A stretch of 64,000 nt of DNA from positions 1-64,000 of the forward strand of contig JAFWYB010000068.1 in NCBI GenBank assembly GCA_017517865.1, in the 5' to 3' direction. Below, one piece after another: positions 1 to 8,508 of this stretch. Under the pieces are notes generated by a model. That model worked only from the letters and a program-made list of their open reading frames with translations. It did not search any database and had not been told where the DNA came from. Position 1 is the stretch's first letter; each line of letters begins with the position of its first letter. Position numbers and translations under genes: made by a program. Source of the DNA: Clostridia bacterium (GTDB taxonomy: Bacteria; Bacillota; Clostridia; Oscillospirales; Acutalibacteraceae).

Positions 1-153
1 ACCCAAGAGACCCGTTTACGGGTAGCAAGTAATCCTATGCGTGGCTGGCAGGCCAATAAAAGACGCACTTGTGCGTTGCCTGTAGTATTAGGGCTATGCC
101 CGAAACGGAAAAACCACCCGCTATGCGGGTGGATATTTATTGAACGGGTGACA
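1..153 (+). mobile_element. Hairpin-rich segment, possible end of an IS200/IS605-type element
   Basis: Four short hairpins follow each other: CCCG/CGGG near 11-22, CGCAC/GTGCG at 64-75, GGGC/GCCC near 91-101, and a nine-base-pair stem CCACCCGC(TAT)GCGGGTGG at 114-132. A subterminal GC-rich palindrome preceded by a GAAACGG-like stretch is the usual look of the right end, and of the guide-RNA scaffold, of IS200/IS605 transposons in gut Clostridia. No tnpA or tnpB reading frame is visible, and the element, if real, continues left of the window. It could instead be another structured RNA. The call rests on architecture only. Confidence 0.3.
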
Positions 154-156
154 AAA

Positions 157-391
157 ATGAAAAAGGTATATAAAAAGCTTACTGTAATTTTATCGGTGCT
201 TCTTGCCGCGAATACGGTATTTGCTTTTTCCGTAGGTGCAATTATATTCGGTGCTTGTTCTTCATAGAGAAAGCAGCGGTACGGTTGTAATGCCCGGTGA
301 GGAAAACTGGCTTGAAAGAAACAGCGAGGATATGCATATAGTATCTGACGACGGAATAAATCTTCACGGCTATTTTATAAATATTAAGTAA
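157..391 (+). pseudogene. Broken alpha/beta-hydrolase gene, N-terminal remnant
   Basis: An ATG at 157 opens a lipoprotein- or anchor-like start (MKKVYKKLTVILSVLLAANT) that stops at 267. A shift into the next frame near 245-260 gives VVMPGEENWLERNSED and SDDGINLHGYFIN, then a stop at 389-391. The pattern of a membrane anchor, then a WL motif, then SDDGxxLHGYF is the normal N-terminus of secreted or anchored alpha/beta hydrolases of about 300 residues. The catalytic region is absent. One frameshift plus loss of the 3' part makes this a decayed gene. It lies next to the possible transposon end, which may have caused the truncation (inference). Confidence 0.55.
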
Positions 392-416
392 CGGCAAGCT
401 TTTTTAAAAATAAATA

Positions 417-445
417 TTGTGTAATAAGAATAGTTATGTTACAAT
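417..445 (+). promoter_or_regulatory. Sigma-A-type promoter of the phosphoglucomutase operon
   Basis: TTGTGT (417-422), a 17-base spacer and TACAAT (440-445). Transcription would start near 452, leaving a leader of about 137 bases before the ATG at 589. Confidence 0.6.
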
Positions 446-451
446 ATTACT

Positions 452-550
452 TAAGAGTAGTCGAACCCGATAAGGCTTAACGGGGCACATTTTCACCGTT
501 ACCTTGTTAAAAAGCCGCGAAAATTCACGCTTTCAGGCGAGGTTCGGATT
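452..550 (+). promoter_or_regulatory. Candidate structured leader RNA, three-way-junction fold
   Basis: Complementary segments can be read directly. CGAACC (462-467) pairs with GGTTCG (541-546) as a closing stem. AAGG/CCTT (472-475 with 502-505) extends into TAACGG/CCGTTA (478-483 with 496-501). GCC-GCG/CGC-GGC (514-519 with 528-538) makes a third arm. The predicted transcription start lies about ten bases before the closing stem. I do not recognise it as a known riboswitch class. It may regulate the downstream sugar-phosphate operon. Confidence 0.35.
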
Positions 551-588
551 ATACTCACCTTAACCAAATTTTACTCAGGAGTGATACT

Positions 589-2214
589 ATGTCTTACAAG
601 GAAAAATACAATCAGTGGCTTACCTTCGACGAGGAAACAAGAAAAGAGCTCGAAGCAATCAGCGATGAAAAGGAAATTGAAGACAGATTTTATAAGGAGC
701 TTGCCTTTGGTACCGGAGGACTTCGCGGTATTATGGGTGCAGGCACCAACAGAATGAATAAATACACCGTAGGTAAGGCTACATACGGCATTGCAAAATA
801 TCTCAGAAGCAGAAACGAAGGCGAAATAAAGGTTGTTCTTGCATACGATTCAAGAAACAATTCCGCATATTTTGCAAAGACTGCGGCAGGTATTTTTGCT
901 TCCTGCGGCTTTAAGGTATATCTTTACGAAACCCTTGTTCCCGTACCCGTTCTTTCCTTTACAACAGCACATCTCGGCTGTAATGCAGGCGTTATGGTTA
1001 CAGCTTCTCACAACCCCAAGGAATATAATGGCTATAAGGTGTACGACAGCAAGGGCTGTCAGCTTTGCACCGATGACGCAAAGGCAGCTATCGGTTTTAT
1101 TAACGAAATTACCGACTTTTCTGTTATTCCCTTCTCTGACAGTGACGAGGGTATCGAATATATCGGTCAGGCAGTGCTTGAGGATTACTATAAGGAGCTT
1201 AAAAAGCAGTCCCTTTATGAAGAAAAGAGCGACCTTAAGATTGTCTACACACCCCTTCACGGTACGGGTAATCTTCCCGTACGCCGTATGATTGAAGGTA
1301 TGAATGTTACCGTAGTTAAGGAGCAGGAAATGCCCGACGGAAACTTCTCAACCGTAAGAAGTCCCAACCCCGAGGAAAAGGACGCTCTTACCATAGCTAT
1401 CGAAAAGGCAAAGGAAATCGGTGCAGACCTTGTTTTCGGTACCGACCCCGACTGCGACAGAGTTGGTATTGCAGTTAAAGACGGAGACAAATACGTGCTT
1501 TTCACGGGCAATCAGACCGGTGCTATGCTCGTTAATTTTGTTCTTACGATGAAGAAGGCATCTCTCAGCGAAAAGTCAACTCTTGTAAAGACTATCGTTA
1601 CCTCAGAGCTCGGTGCAAATATCGGCAGAGCCTTCGGCTTACAGATTGAGGAAACTCTTACCGGCTTCAAATATATCGGCGATAAGATGAATAAATACGA
1701 GGCAAGCGGTGAGCAGGAATTCATCATCGGCTACGAGGAATCCTACGGTTATCTTGTGGGCACTCACGCAAGAGACAAGGATGCGGTCGTTTCATCAATG
1801 CTTATCTGCCAGATGGCTGCATGGTACAAGAACAGAGGTATGACCCTCGTTGACGGTCTCAACGAAATCTACGCTGAATACGGCTATTATCTCGACCACC
1901 TTGATTCCTTTACTCTCAAGGGCAAGGACGGTGCGGAGAAGATTCAGCAGCTTATGGTATATTTCAGAAACAAGGGCACAGATCTTTTCGACGGTATAAA
2001 AGAGGTTATCGACTTCGAAAAGGGCGTACGCGATCTTCCCAGAGAAAACGTACTTAAATATCTGTGGGACGACGGCTCATGGATGGCTGTAAGACCTTCC
2101 GGTACCGAGCCTAAGATCAAGGTTTACTATTCAATCCAGGATAAGACCAAGGAGCTTTCACAGCAAAGACTTGCACAGTACAGAAAAGAAATTTCAGCAG
2201 TAATAGAGGACTGA
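589..2214 (+). CDS. pgcA: Phosphoglucomutase / phosphomannomutase
   Basis: Interconverts hexose 1- and 6-phosphates in the cytoplasm, feeding glycolysis and nucleotide-sugar synthesis. The four alpha-D-phosphohexomutase signatures are present: the phosphoserine loop TASHNP near residue 138, the metal loop GTDPDCDRVG near 284, the sugar-binding GYEESYG near 381 and the phosphate-binding RPSGTEPK near 502. At 541 residues it is a little shorter than PgcA-type enzymes (about 570-580) but has all four domains. The start follows CAGGAG. The next gene begins two bases after the stop, so it heads a three-gene operon. Whether glucose or mannose phosphate is preferred cannot be read from the sequence. 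The gene symbol is by family resemblance. Confidence 0.9.
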   Translation: MSYKEKYNQWLTFDEETRKELEAISDEKEIEDRFYKELAFGTGGLRGIMGAGTNRMNKYTVGKATYGIAKYLRSRNEGEIKVVLAYDSRNNSAYFAKTAAGIFASCGFKVYLYETLVPVPVLSFTTAHLGCNAGVMVTASHNPKEYNGYKVYDSKGCQLCTDDAKAAIGFINEITDFSVIPFSDSDEGIEYIGQAVLEDYYKELKKQSLYEEKSDLKIVYTPLHGTGNLPVRRMIEGMNVTVVKEQEMPDGNFSTVRSPNPEEKDALTIAIEKAKEIGADLVFGTDPDCDRVGIAVKDGDKYVLFTGNQTGAMLVNFVLTMKKASLSEKSTLVKTIVTSELGANIGRAFGLQIEETLTGFKYIGDKMNKYEASGEQEFIIGYEESYGYLVGTHARDKDAVVSSMLICQMAAWYKNRGMTLVDGLNEIYAEYGYYLDHLDSFTLKGKDGAEKIQQLMVYFRNKGTDLFDGIKEVIDFEKGVRDLPRENVLKYLWDDGSWMAVRPSGTEPKIKVYYSIQDKTKELSQQRLAQYRKEISAVIED

Positions 2215-2216
2215 TT

Positions 2217-2456
2217 ATGACAGTTAAAAGCTATGTTGAAAATATATTACAGCCAAAGCTTCAGGGCGATGGCGGTTGGGTAGAGTTTGTCTCTCTTGAG
2301 GGAGACAAACTTACTCTTGTTTTCAGGGGAGAATGCTCGAAGTGTCTCATACTTCACCGTTGCGTGAGCTGGATTGAAGAACAGATAAGGCTTGAGCTTA
2401 AAATAAACGTCAAGGTCGATGCAATCCGCAGAAGGCCTTATTTTCAGGACGTATAA
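2217..2456 (+). CDS. NifU C-terminal-like (Nfu) CxxC protein
   Basis: A 79-residue protein with the Nfu-domain layout: a start like LQPKLQGDGGWVEFV, then GECSKC carrying the CxxC pair, then an amphipathic C-terminal segment with a VKVDAI end. Nfu domains carry or deliver Fe-S clusters using the CxxC of two subunits. The usual GCxGCP loop is here GECSKCL, and a further Cys lies in LHRC. It sits two bases behind the phosphoglucomutase gene and fifteen before the mannosidase, so it is cotranscribed with sugar genes, an odd setting for an Fe-S protein. The role is inferred from the family only. Confidence 0.6.
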   Translation: MTVKSYVENILQPKLQGDGGWVEFVSLEGDKLTLVFRGECSKCLILHRCVSWIEEQIRLELKINVKVDAIRRRPYFQDV

Positions 2457-2471
2457 GAGAGGAGCGTATCT

Positions 2472-5393
2472 ATGGCACATATAAAGGTTGTAAGGCGCTC
2501 AATGCGTCCCGAGGAATGGACAGACCTTCGTTTCGGCTGGCTTAAGAGACATATTTATTCCTCTAAGTGGGAAATTGAAAATCTTGAGATAAGAGATGCC
2601 CGTCAGACAGCTGAAATGGAGTTTGAATACTATTCAGAGTCATACAGACCTCTTAAGAAGGGTGATATGTATTTTACGCCTGACGGCACAGCTTTTATAA
2701 AAGCAGATGTAGCCTTGCCCGATGATTTAAAGGGTAAGGAGCTTTGGTTCTGCCTTAAAACCGCCGCAGAAATCTGCGTTAAGGTAAACGGCAAATATAT
2801 CGGTGGAGTTGACCCTAACAGAGAAAGAATGCTTCTTTCACCCTATATCGACGAAAATGAAGTGCTTCACTTCGATATGATGGGCTATAACCGTTCAAAG
2901 CCCGACGACGAAAGAAATCCCGAATCGCTTTCGGTAAGAGGCTGCAGACAGATTTTTGAGGGTGCTTATATCTGCACGGTCAACCACGCCGTGCAGGACC
3001 TTGTGTGGGACTTTGAGCTGCTGCTTGATATAGCTAAGAGTGAGCTTTTCAATGAGGATTACAGAGCCTTTCTTAACAGAGAGCTTAATAACGCTATGAA
3101 TCTCATCAATTTTGACGAAGATGAGCTCAGCGGTATTGAGCAGGCAAAAAAATACATAGACGAGGTTATTTATGCCAACGACACCTACAAGGGAAGCGGT
3201 GACGTTGCCCTTATAGCCCATTCTCATCTTGATGTTGCATATTATTGGCGAAGAATTCACGCCGTGCAGAAAAATCTGCGTACCGTGCTTATTCAGCTTC
3301 GCCTTATGGATAAATATCCGGATTTCAAATATACACATACACAGCCTTATGTTTATGAAACCCTCGAAAAGTATTATCCTGAGGTGTTTGCGGAGCTTAA
3401 AGAGAAGGTTGCGGCAGGACAGTTCGAGCCTGTCGGTGCGATGTATGTTGAGCCTGACTGTAACGTGCCCTCTGCCGAGTCTCTTATCCGTCAGTGCCTT
3501 TACGGTCAGAAAAGCTATGAGAGAATGTTCGGTAAGAGAGTCAACAATGCATGGCTTCCCGATGTTTTCGGAAACAGCTGGATTTTACCGCAGATTCTCA
3601 GAAAGAGCGGGGTTGACTACTTCGTTTCAAATAAGATGTCAACCTGGAACGATACGAACCGTTTCCCTCATAATAACTTTATATGGAAGGGTATAGACGG
3701 CAGTGAGGTTTACGCTTCGGTACCGCCGACTCACTTTATCACCTGGAATATGCCCTCACAGATTCAGGAAAACTGGGAGGCATATATAGATAAGGACACA
3801 GGCGGACAGACTCTCAATATGTTCGGCTACGGTGACGGAGGCTCAGGCTGTACGGAAGAAATGATTGAAATGATGCACCGTTTCGATAAGCTTTCGGTTA
3901 TGCCTAAGTGCGAGCACGTAGGCGGCGCAGAGTTCCTTGAAAAGAACCTTAAGGGTAACAAAAATCTTGCCGTCTGGGACGGAGAGCTTTACCTTGAAAT
4001 GCACAGAGGTACCTTCACCACAAAGAGTGACCTTAAAAAAATCAACCGCCGTCTCGAGTATAAATTCAGAGCTGCGGAAATGGTTTCTCTTATGAGAAAT
4101 GAAGATAATAGGGAAGAGATTACAGAGGCATACAAAAAGCTTCTTATAAATCAGTTCCACGATATTCTTCCCGGATCTCATATTCATCCCGTCTATAATG
4201 ATGCTATGGATGATTACAGAGAGATTGAAGCAGTGCTTGACAGAATTATCGGCTCAGGCAAAAAATATTTCAATACTCTCAATTTCAGACGTAAGAGCCT
4301 TACCTTTATACCTAATAAAAATGGTACTTCTGTAAGGTACGGCGAAAAGGGTAACTGGCTTATACCCGATATGCCTTCACTTTCATCTTCTGCTCTTCGC
4401 AGCACTGCTTACAAGGGCGAATGGATAAAAGCAGGGGATACAGTTGAAACGCCTTACTATTCGGTTAAGTTCAATGCCGACGGCTCGATAGCTTCTCTTT
4501 ACGATAAGGAGCTTTGCCGTGAGTGGGTTAAGGGTGATTTCAATAAGCTTAAGCTTTACAGTGATACTCCCGGTAACTATGATGCCTGGGATATTCTTCC
4601 CAATTATAAGGATAAGCAGATTTCTTATGAGGTTGCAGAGCCTCTCTGCTTTGCGGGTGCCGACGGTGAATGTGCCGAGTTTATCTGCACCCTTAAGACG
4701 GAAAAGTCAACCTGGCAGAGAATAATCCGCCTTTTCAGACGCTCAAGAGGTATCGAGGTTGAAAACAATGTTGACTGGAACGAGAAGCACGTTCTTGCAA
4801 AGGCAGAGTTTACTCCCGATGTGCTTACCAGAAAGGTGCTGTGCGACACCTCGGCGGGCTATATTGAAAGAGAATCTCACCGCAACACAAGCTGGCAGCA
4901 GGCACGCTTTGAGTGCTGTCACCACAAGTGGTGCGATATGAGTGAATTCGGTGGCGGTATTGCTGTTATAAACGACGGAAAATACGGTGTGGGCATTGAC
5001 GAGGGCGCGATGAGTCTTTCTCTTCTTCGCGCAACGATACGCCCCGATGTTGTTTCCGATATGGGCATACACAGCTTCTGCTATATGATTTTACCTCACG
5101 GCGGCGACCCGATAAGTGCAGGCGTAAATGAAATCGCAACCGAGTATAACGTACCTCTCATAAAATGCGATGCCGAATGGACTCTGCCTCATTTTGAGCC
5201 TCTTTATCTTCAGGCGGCAAAAAAGAGCGAGGATGGCACAATGACGGTTATCCGCCTTTCGGAGCAGAAGGGTACAAGAGGAAAAATTCAGCTCGACAGA
5301 AAGGTGAAAATGCTCAATATGCTTGAAGAAGCCGAGTGTGAAACCGACGTGATTGAATATAAGCCCTTTGAGATTATAACAATAGGATTATAA
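2472..5393 (+). CDS. Alpha-mannosidase, glycoside hydrolase family 38
   Basis: Hydrolyses alpha-mannosyl linkages. At 973 residues it is typical for bacterial GH38. Visible signatures are AHSHLDVAYYW near residue 248 (zinc ligands His and Asp), LPDVFGNSWILPQIL near 361 (the Asp is the expected nucleophile and metal ligand) and QFHDILPGSHIHP near 561. The C-terminal half resembles the beta-sandwich domains of the family. There is no signal peptide, so imported oligomannosides or glycan fragments are the likely substrate. The start has a strong GAGAGGAG site. It is the last gene of the operon, and pairing with phosphoglucomutase suits catabolism of the released sugar. Confidence 0.9.
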   Translation: MAHIKVVRRSMRPEEWTDLRFGWLKRHIYSSKWEIENLEIRDARQTAEMEFEYYSESYRPLKKGDMYFTPDGTAFIKADVALPDDLKGKELWFCLKTAAEICVKVNGKYIGGVDPNRERMLLSPYIDENEVLHFDMMGYNRSKPDDERNPESLSVRGCRQIFEGAYICTVNHAVQDLVWDFELLLDIAKSELFNEDYRAFLNRELNNAMNLINFDEDELSGIEQAKKYIDEVIYANDTYKGSGDVALIAHSHLDVAYYWRRIHAVQKNLRTVLIQLRLMDKYPDFKYTHTQPYVYETLEKYYPEVFAELKEKVAAGQFEPVGAMYVEPDCNVPSAESLIRQCLYGQKSYERMFGKRVNNAWLPDVFGNSWILPQILRKSGVDYFVSNKMSTWNDTNRFPHNNFIWKGIDGSEVYASVPPTHFITWNMPSQIQENWEAYIDKDTGGQTLNMFGYGDGGSGCTEEMIEMMHRFDKLSVMPKCEHVGGAEFLEKNLKGNKNLAVWDGELYLEMHRGTFTTKSDLKKINRRLEYKFRAAEMVSLMRNEDNREEITEAYKKLLINQFHDILPGSHIHPVYNDAMDDYREIEAVLDRIIGSGKKYFNTLNFRRKSLTFIPNKNGTSVRYGEKGNWLIPDMPSLSSSALRSTAYKGEWIKAGDTVETPYYSVKFNADGSIASLYDKELCREWVKGDFNKLKLYSDTPGNYDAWDILPNYKDKQISYEVAEPLCFAGADGECAEFICTLKTEKSTWQRIIRLFRRSRGIEVENNVDWNEKHVLAKAEFTPDVLTRKVLCDTSAGYIERESHRNTSWQQARFECCHHKWCDMSEFGGGIAVINDGKYGVGIDEGAMSLSLLRATIRPDVVSDMGIHSFCYMILPHGGDPISAGVNEIATEYNVPLIKCDAEWTLPHFEPLYLQAAKKSEDGTMTVIRLSEQKGTRGKIQLDRKVKMLNMLEEAECETDVIEYKPFEIITIGL

Positions 5394-5399
5394 AAACAA

Positions 5400-5438
5400 A
5401 ACCGTTCCCTTCAACAAACAAGGGAACGGTTATTTTGT
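5400..5438. terminator. Bidirectional intrinsic terminator
   Basis: AACCGTTCCCTT and AAGGGAACGGTT (5400-5411 with 5420-5431) form a twelve-base-pair stem flanked by A-rich and T-rich tracts on both sides. It separates the mannosidase operon from the convergent XRE gene. Confidence 0.8.
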
Positions 5439-5642
5439 TTTATCATCACTTAAGCCTAAAATGTAATCGGAGGAAACACCGTAAAACCGACACAGTATAA
5501 CGAGGCTTTCAATAGGCAGGCTTCGCTTTTTATTTTCATACATACCGTAAGCCTGAGTAGATATTTTCAGCACCTTTGCCACATCCTCCTGCTTAAGGTC
5601 GTTGTCTGTGCGAAGGTCATAAAGTCTTTTTGTGTAATCCAT
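5430..5642 (-). CDS. XRE-family transcriptional regulator
   Basis: A 70-residue stand-alone HTH_3 domain (RLYDLRTDNDLKQEDVAKVL, then KISTQAYGMYENKKRSLP) with no effector domain. Small repressors of this kind bind inverted repeats near their own promoter. Two matching inverted repeats lie between this gene and the divergent FN3 gene, one inside that gene's promoter spacer, so it probably represses its neighbour and perhaps itself (inference). The start is preceded by AAAAAGGAGG read on the minus strand. Confidence 0.85.
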   Translation of the reverse strand: MDYTKRLYDLRTDNDLKQEDVAKVLKISTQAYGMYENKKRSLPIESLVILCRFYGVSSDYILGLSDDKTK

Positions 5643-5667
5643 AATAAACCTCCTTTTTAATAATTAT

Positions 5668-5718
5668 AAACAAAATGTTTATAAAGCTCTTGACAGTAAA
5701 CAAATTGTTTAATATAAT
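5668..5718 (+). promoter_or_regulatory. Consensus promoter with paired XRE operators
   Basis: TTGACA (5690-5695), a 17-base spacer and TATAAT (5713-5718) drive the FN3 gene. Two 13-bp inverted repeats of the form AAACA-N3-TGTTT lie at 5668-5680 and 5698-5710. The second fills the spacer. Their centres are 30 bp apart, close to three helical turns, which suits cooperative repressor binding. Confidence 0.7.
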
Positions 5719-5789
5719 ATAGGCAGATAAACCGTAAGAGTAAAATAAAATTACGGTTATCCGTAAAATGTATATAAGGAGATGTTTTT

Positions 5790-7304
5790 ATGAAGAAAAC
5801 CATCAGAATTTTATCTGTTGTTTTTGCACTTATGATGCTTTTTGCCTTCGGTGCTCTTGCAACAGAAACAGATGAAACACCTGACGGCGAACAGAATGTA
5901 ACAGAAATTGTTCTGCCTGAGGCACCGACTGACATTGTAGCTGATCTCAATGGTCATACGGTTTTTGGATGGGTTAAAGTTGAATGGGATGCGGTTTCCG
6001 ATGCTGATGGCTACAATTTCTATGTAAAAGAGAAAGGAAAGTGGGTGCTTAAGCAAACGGCTGAGAGTAACATCATTTATGTTGACGAATTCCTTTATAA
6101 CAGTAAGTATGAAATCGGTGTAAAATCATATGTTACTGTTGGCGGTGTCAACTATGAGAGTGAAGAAATCTGTGTTGGTATTTTTGTTTCACCGACAGCA
6201 GCGCCTAAGCCTGCCTTTTTAATTGGCGGAGAAGGATCTATGGATGGACTCAGAGTTTTCTGGAAGAAGATTGATGGCGTTTCCGGTTATCGACTGTATA
6301 TTAAGCAGGATGAAAAATGGGTTAAGCTGAAGGATATATACGGTAATAAAAATATAGAATATATTTATACAGCTGCAGTTGACGGAGAAAAGTATGAGTT
6401 TGCTCTCAAGACCTTTGTAAAGGGTACCGAAGGACTTAAATTCAGTAAGCTCGTAAGATCATACTATATATATTACAATGATCCCAAAAAAGTTGATTTC
6501 CATTCAAGCATTATCAAATCCACCTCCGTTGAACTTGGTTGGAGTACTGTAAAAGGAGCAAGCGGCTACCGCATTTATATGTATCAGGGCGGTAAGTGGA
6601 AGGCGCTCAAGACAACCACAAAAACTGAATATACCGTAACAGGTCTTGAGGCTTCAAAAAAATACATTTTCAGAGCCAGGGCGTATAAAAAGGTTAACGG
6701 TGTAACTGAATGGTATCCTTTAAGTAATAATCATACAGTTATTACAAAATCCAAAACTGTTGAAGCATACAGAATCAAAAACCTTCAGAAATCCTTCAGC
6801 GACGGCGATTGGTACATCAAACTTAAGAATATAGGCGACGGCAACGGCGGAAAATGTACTGTAACTCTTGCAGGCAAGGGCGATAATCTTTTCTATAAAT
6901 ACGATTACGGTAACGGCCTTGAGATAAAGTATCTTTATCTTGACAGTAAAGAAAGACTCTATGCGATTTCCGATGCCGACAAGGAATATGTAATCGTTCC
7001 CGAAGACGAGGCAGAGTATTTGGTAGAGCTTATGTATGCTATGTCTGAGCTTCTCAAGGTTCAGAATGTTGGAAAGGTAACAGCAAAAACAGAATATTAC
7101 AACGGAAAGACTGCTGTTGCAGAAACCTATAAAGATACAAAGTACGGCTTTAAGAAAACCTATTACTTTGTAAATGACAAGGTTGTAGGTGCTCTTGTTG
7201 AGTATGACAGTATAGAAGAAAGCTACTCATCCTTCAGTGTAAAAGACACCCCTGCAAGCTATCTTTTCAAGGTTCCTTCAGGTTATAAAAAGGTAAGCTG
7301 GTAA
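5790..7304 (+). CDS. Secreted fibronectin type III repeat protein
   Basis: A 504-residue exported protein. A signal peptide (MKKTIRILSVVFALMMLFAF, ending near ALA) is followed by three FN3-like modules of about 90 residues. Each contains a VxWDAVxxADGYNFYV- or GYRIYxxxxGKW-type core (for example SGYRIYMYQGGKWKAL near residue 260) and a KYEFALKTF-type strand. The C-terminal 170 residues (from about 335) form a separate domain with many Tyr and Lys that I do not recognise. No sortase motif or SLH domain is seen, so it is secreted or loosely cell-bound. Expression is probably controlled by the divergent XRE repressor. Confidence 0.75.
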   Translation: MKKTIRILSVVFALMMLFAFGALATETDETPDGEQNVTEIVLPEAPTDIVADLNGHTVFGWVKVEWDAVSDADGYNFYVKEKGKWVLKQTAESNIIYVDEFLYNSKYEIGVKSYVTVGGVNYESEEICVGIFVSPTAAPKPAFLIGGEGSMDGLRVFWKKIDGVSGYRLYIKQDEKWVKLKDIYGNKNIEYIYTAAVDGEKYEFALKTFVKGTEGLKFSKLVRSYYIYYNDPKKVDFHSSIIKSTSVELGWSTVKGASGYRIYMYQGGKWKALKTTTKTEYTVTGLEASKKYIFRARAYKKVNGVTEWYPLSNNHTVITKSKTVEAYRIKNLQKSFSDGDWYIKLKNIGDGNGGKCTVTLAGKGDNLFYKYDYGNGLEIKYLYLDSKERLYAISDADKEYVIVPEDEAEYLVELMYAMSELLKVQNVGKVTAKTEYYNGKTAVAETYKDTKYGFKKTYYFVNDKVVGALVEYDSIEESYSSFSVKDTPASYLFKVPSGYKKVSW

Positions 7305-7306
7305 AC

Positions 7307-7334
7307 AAAAGGCGGACTGCGTCCGCCTTTTACT
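7307..7334 (+). terminator. Intrinsic terminator after the FN3 gene
   Basis: AAAAGGCGGAC (7307-7317) pairs with GTCCGCCTTTT (7321-7331) around a TGC loop. The T tract is part of the stem. Confidence 0.75.
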
Positions 7335-7387
7335 GCTAACCTCTGATTTTTCGACTACTATTACCTCAAAAAAATCACAAAAACCTA

Positions 7388-7416
7388 TTGACAATACTTT
7401 ACAGTTGTGATAAACT
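7388..7416 (+). promoter_or_regulatory. Promoter of the rplU-prp-rpmA operon
   Basis: TTGACA (7388-7393), a 17-base spacer and TAAACT (7411-7416). A leader of about 90 bases precedes rplU. Confidence 0.75.
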
Positions 7417-7419
7417 CAT

Positions 7420-7495
7420 TCATACCGCATATTACGGGCGGCGTGTTTTGTCATGCCAAAAGTGAGAAATCCGCCCCAAAGTAGCGAGTCCATAA
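7420..7495 (+). promoter_or_regulatory. Probable ribosomal protein L21 leader
   Basis: The transcribed leader folds on GGGCGG (7436-7441) with CCGCCC (7471-7476), enclosing a GGCGTG/CATGCC hairpin. Firmicutes rplU transcripts commonly carry an L21 leader used for autogenous control. The assignment is from position and fold and was not checked against a covariance model. Confidence 0.5.
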
Positions 7496-7514
7496 TAAAG
7501 GAAGGAAAGAAACT

Positions 7515-7826
7515 ATGTACGCAATTATCGAAACAGGCGGCAAGCAGTACAAGGTTGAAGCAGGCGACGTTCTCTTCATCGAAAAGCTTGACGTAGAAGC
7601 AGACTCCGAGGTTACCTTTGACAAGGTTATCGCAGTTGGCGCAGAAGACGGCATCAAGGTTGGTGCTCCCTATGTTGACGGCGCAACAGTTACCGCAAAG
7701 GCAATCAAGAACGGTAAGGGCAAGAAGATTGTAGTATTCACCTACAAGGCCAAGAAGAACGCTAAGCGTAAGATGGGTCACAGACAGCCCTATACAAAGG
7801 TTGAAATTTCAGCTATCAACGCTTAA
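7515..7826 (+). CDS. rplU: 50S ribosomal protein L21
   Basis: A 103-residue L21 with the canonical start [18 protein letters not shown] and the [11 protein letters not shown] end that contacts 23S rRNA. Its last base is the first base of the prp start codon (TAATG), so translation of the two is coupled. It is the first gene of the conserved rplU-prp-rpmA operon. Confidence 0.98.
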   Translation: MYAIIETGGKQYKVEAGDVLFIEKLDVEADSEVTFDKVIAVGAEDGIKVGAPYVDGATVTAKAIKNGKGKKIVVFTYKAKKNAKRKMGHRQPYTKVEISAINA

Positions 7827-8140
7827 TGATCAGGGCAACTTTTTACAGAAAAGGCGATAAGCTTTGCGGCTTTGAAATTTCAGGTCACAGCGGATATGCA
7901 GAAGAGGGTAGCGACATAATCTGTGCTTCGGTTTCCTCAGCGGCATATATGGCGGTAAACACCGTAACGGATGTTATAGGTGCTTACGGCGAGGCAACGG
8001 TTGACGAGGGATATCTCGAGTTCATAACCGAAAGTGACAAAGACGGGGTTCAGGCGGTGCTTAAAGGCTTTGAGCTTCACGTAAAAGCCCTCGCAGAGGA
8101 GTATGACGAATATATCCTTTGTAAAGAAAAAACTGTTTAA
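7826..8140 (+). CDS. prp: Ribosomal-processing cysteine protease Prp
   Basis: A 104-residue protein of the Prp (YsxB) family. The catalytic His lies in GHSGYAEEGSD (near residue 19) and the Cys in DIICASVSSA (near residue 32). Prp removes the N-terminal extension of ribosomal protein L27, which the next gene encodes with exactly such an extension. It overlaps rplU by one base. Confidence 0.93.
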   Translation: MIRATFYRKGDKLCGFEISGHSGYAEEGSDIICASVSSAAYMAVNTVTDVIGAYGEATVDEGYLEFITESDKDGVQAVLKGFELHVKALAEEYDEYILCKEKTV

Positions 8141-8164
8141 AAGAATAATACGGAGGTGTAACAA

Positions 8165-8449
8165 ATGCTTAAGATAAACATTCAATTATTCGCTCACAAA
8201 AAAGGTATGGGTTCAACCCGTAACGGCCGTGACTCAGAATCAAAGAGACTCGGCGTTAAGCGTGCAGACGGTCAGTTCGTTCTTGCAGGCAACATCCTTG
8301 TAAAGCAGCGCGGCACTCACATCCATCCCGGTAACAACGTTGGCAGAGGTAAGGACGATTCACTCTTTGCTCTTATCGACGGTAAGGTTAAGTTCGAAAG
8401 AATGGGTAAGGATCGCAAGAAGGTTAGCGTTTACGCAGTTGAGCAGTAA
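8165..8449 (+). CDS. rpmA: 50S ribosomal protein L27 with Prp-cleavable extension
   Basis: A 94-residue L27. The N-terminus [18 protein letters not shown] contains the QLFA/HKKG junction where Prp cleaves in Firmicutes, exposing the mature N-terminus that reaches the peptidyl transferase centre. The [14 protein letters not shown] core and the [13 protein letters not shown] segment are standard. The start follows GGAGGTG. Confidence 0.98.
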   Translation: MLKINIQLFAHKKGMGSTRNGRDSESKRLGVKRADGQFVLAGNILVKQRGTHIHPGNNVGRGKDDSLFALIDGKVKFERMGKDRKKVSVYAVEQ

Positions 8450-8476
8450 TTTAAGCATTACTTAATTGCATAGCAT

Positions 8477-8508
8477 AGGCACGTCAATATGACGTGCCTT
8501 TCTTTTTT
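8477..8508 (+). terminator. Terminator of the L21/L27 operon
   Basis: AGGCACGTCA (8477-8486) pairs with TGACGTGCCT (8490-8499), followed by TTCTTTTTT. The stem overlaps the stop codon of the convergent transporter gene. Confidence 0.8.

Noticed and set aside
37-267. A 76-codon frame running from the hairpin region into a signal-peptide-like sequence
   Set aside because: Its first 40 codons cover hairpins and read as non-protein sequence. The real N-terminus starts at the ATG at 157, and the frame continues after a shift as the hydrolase remnant.
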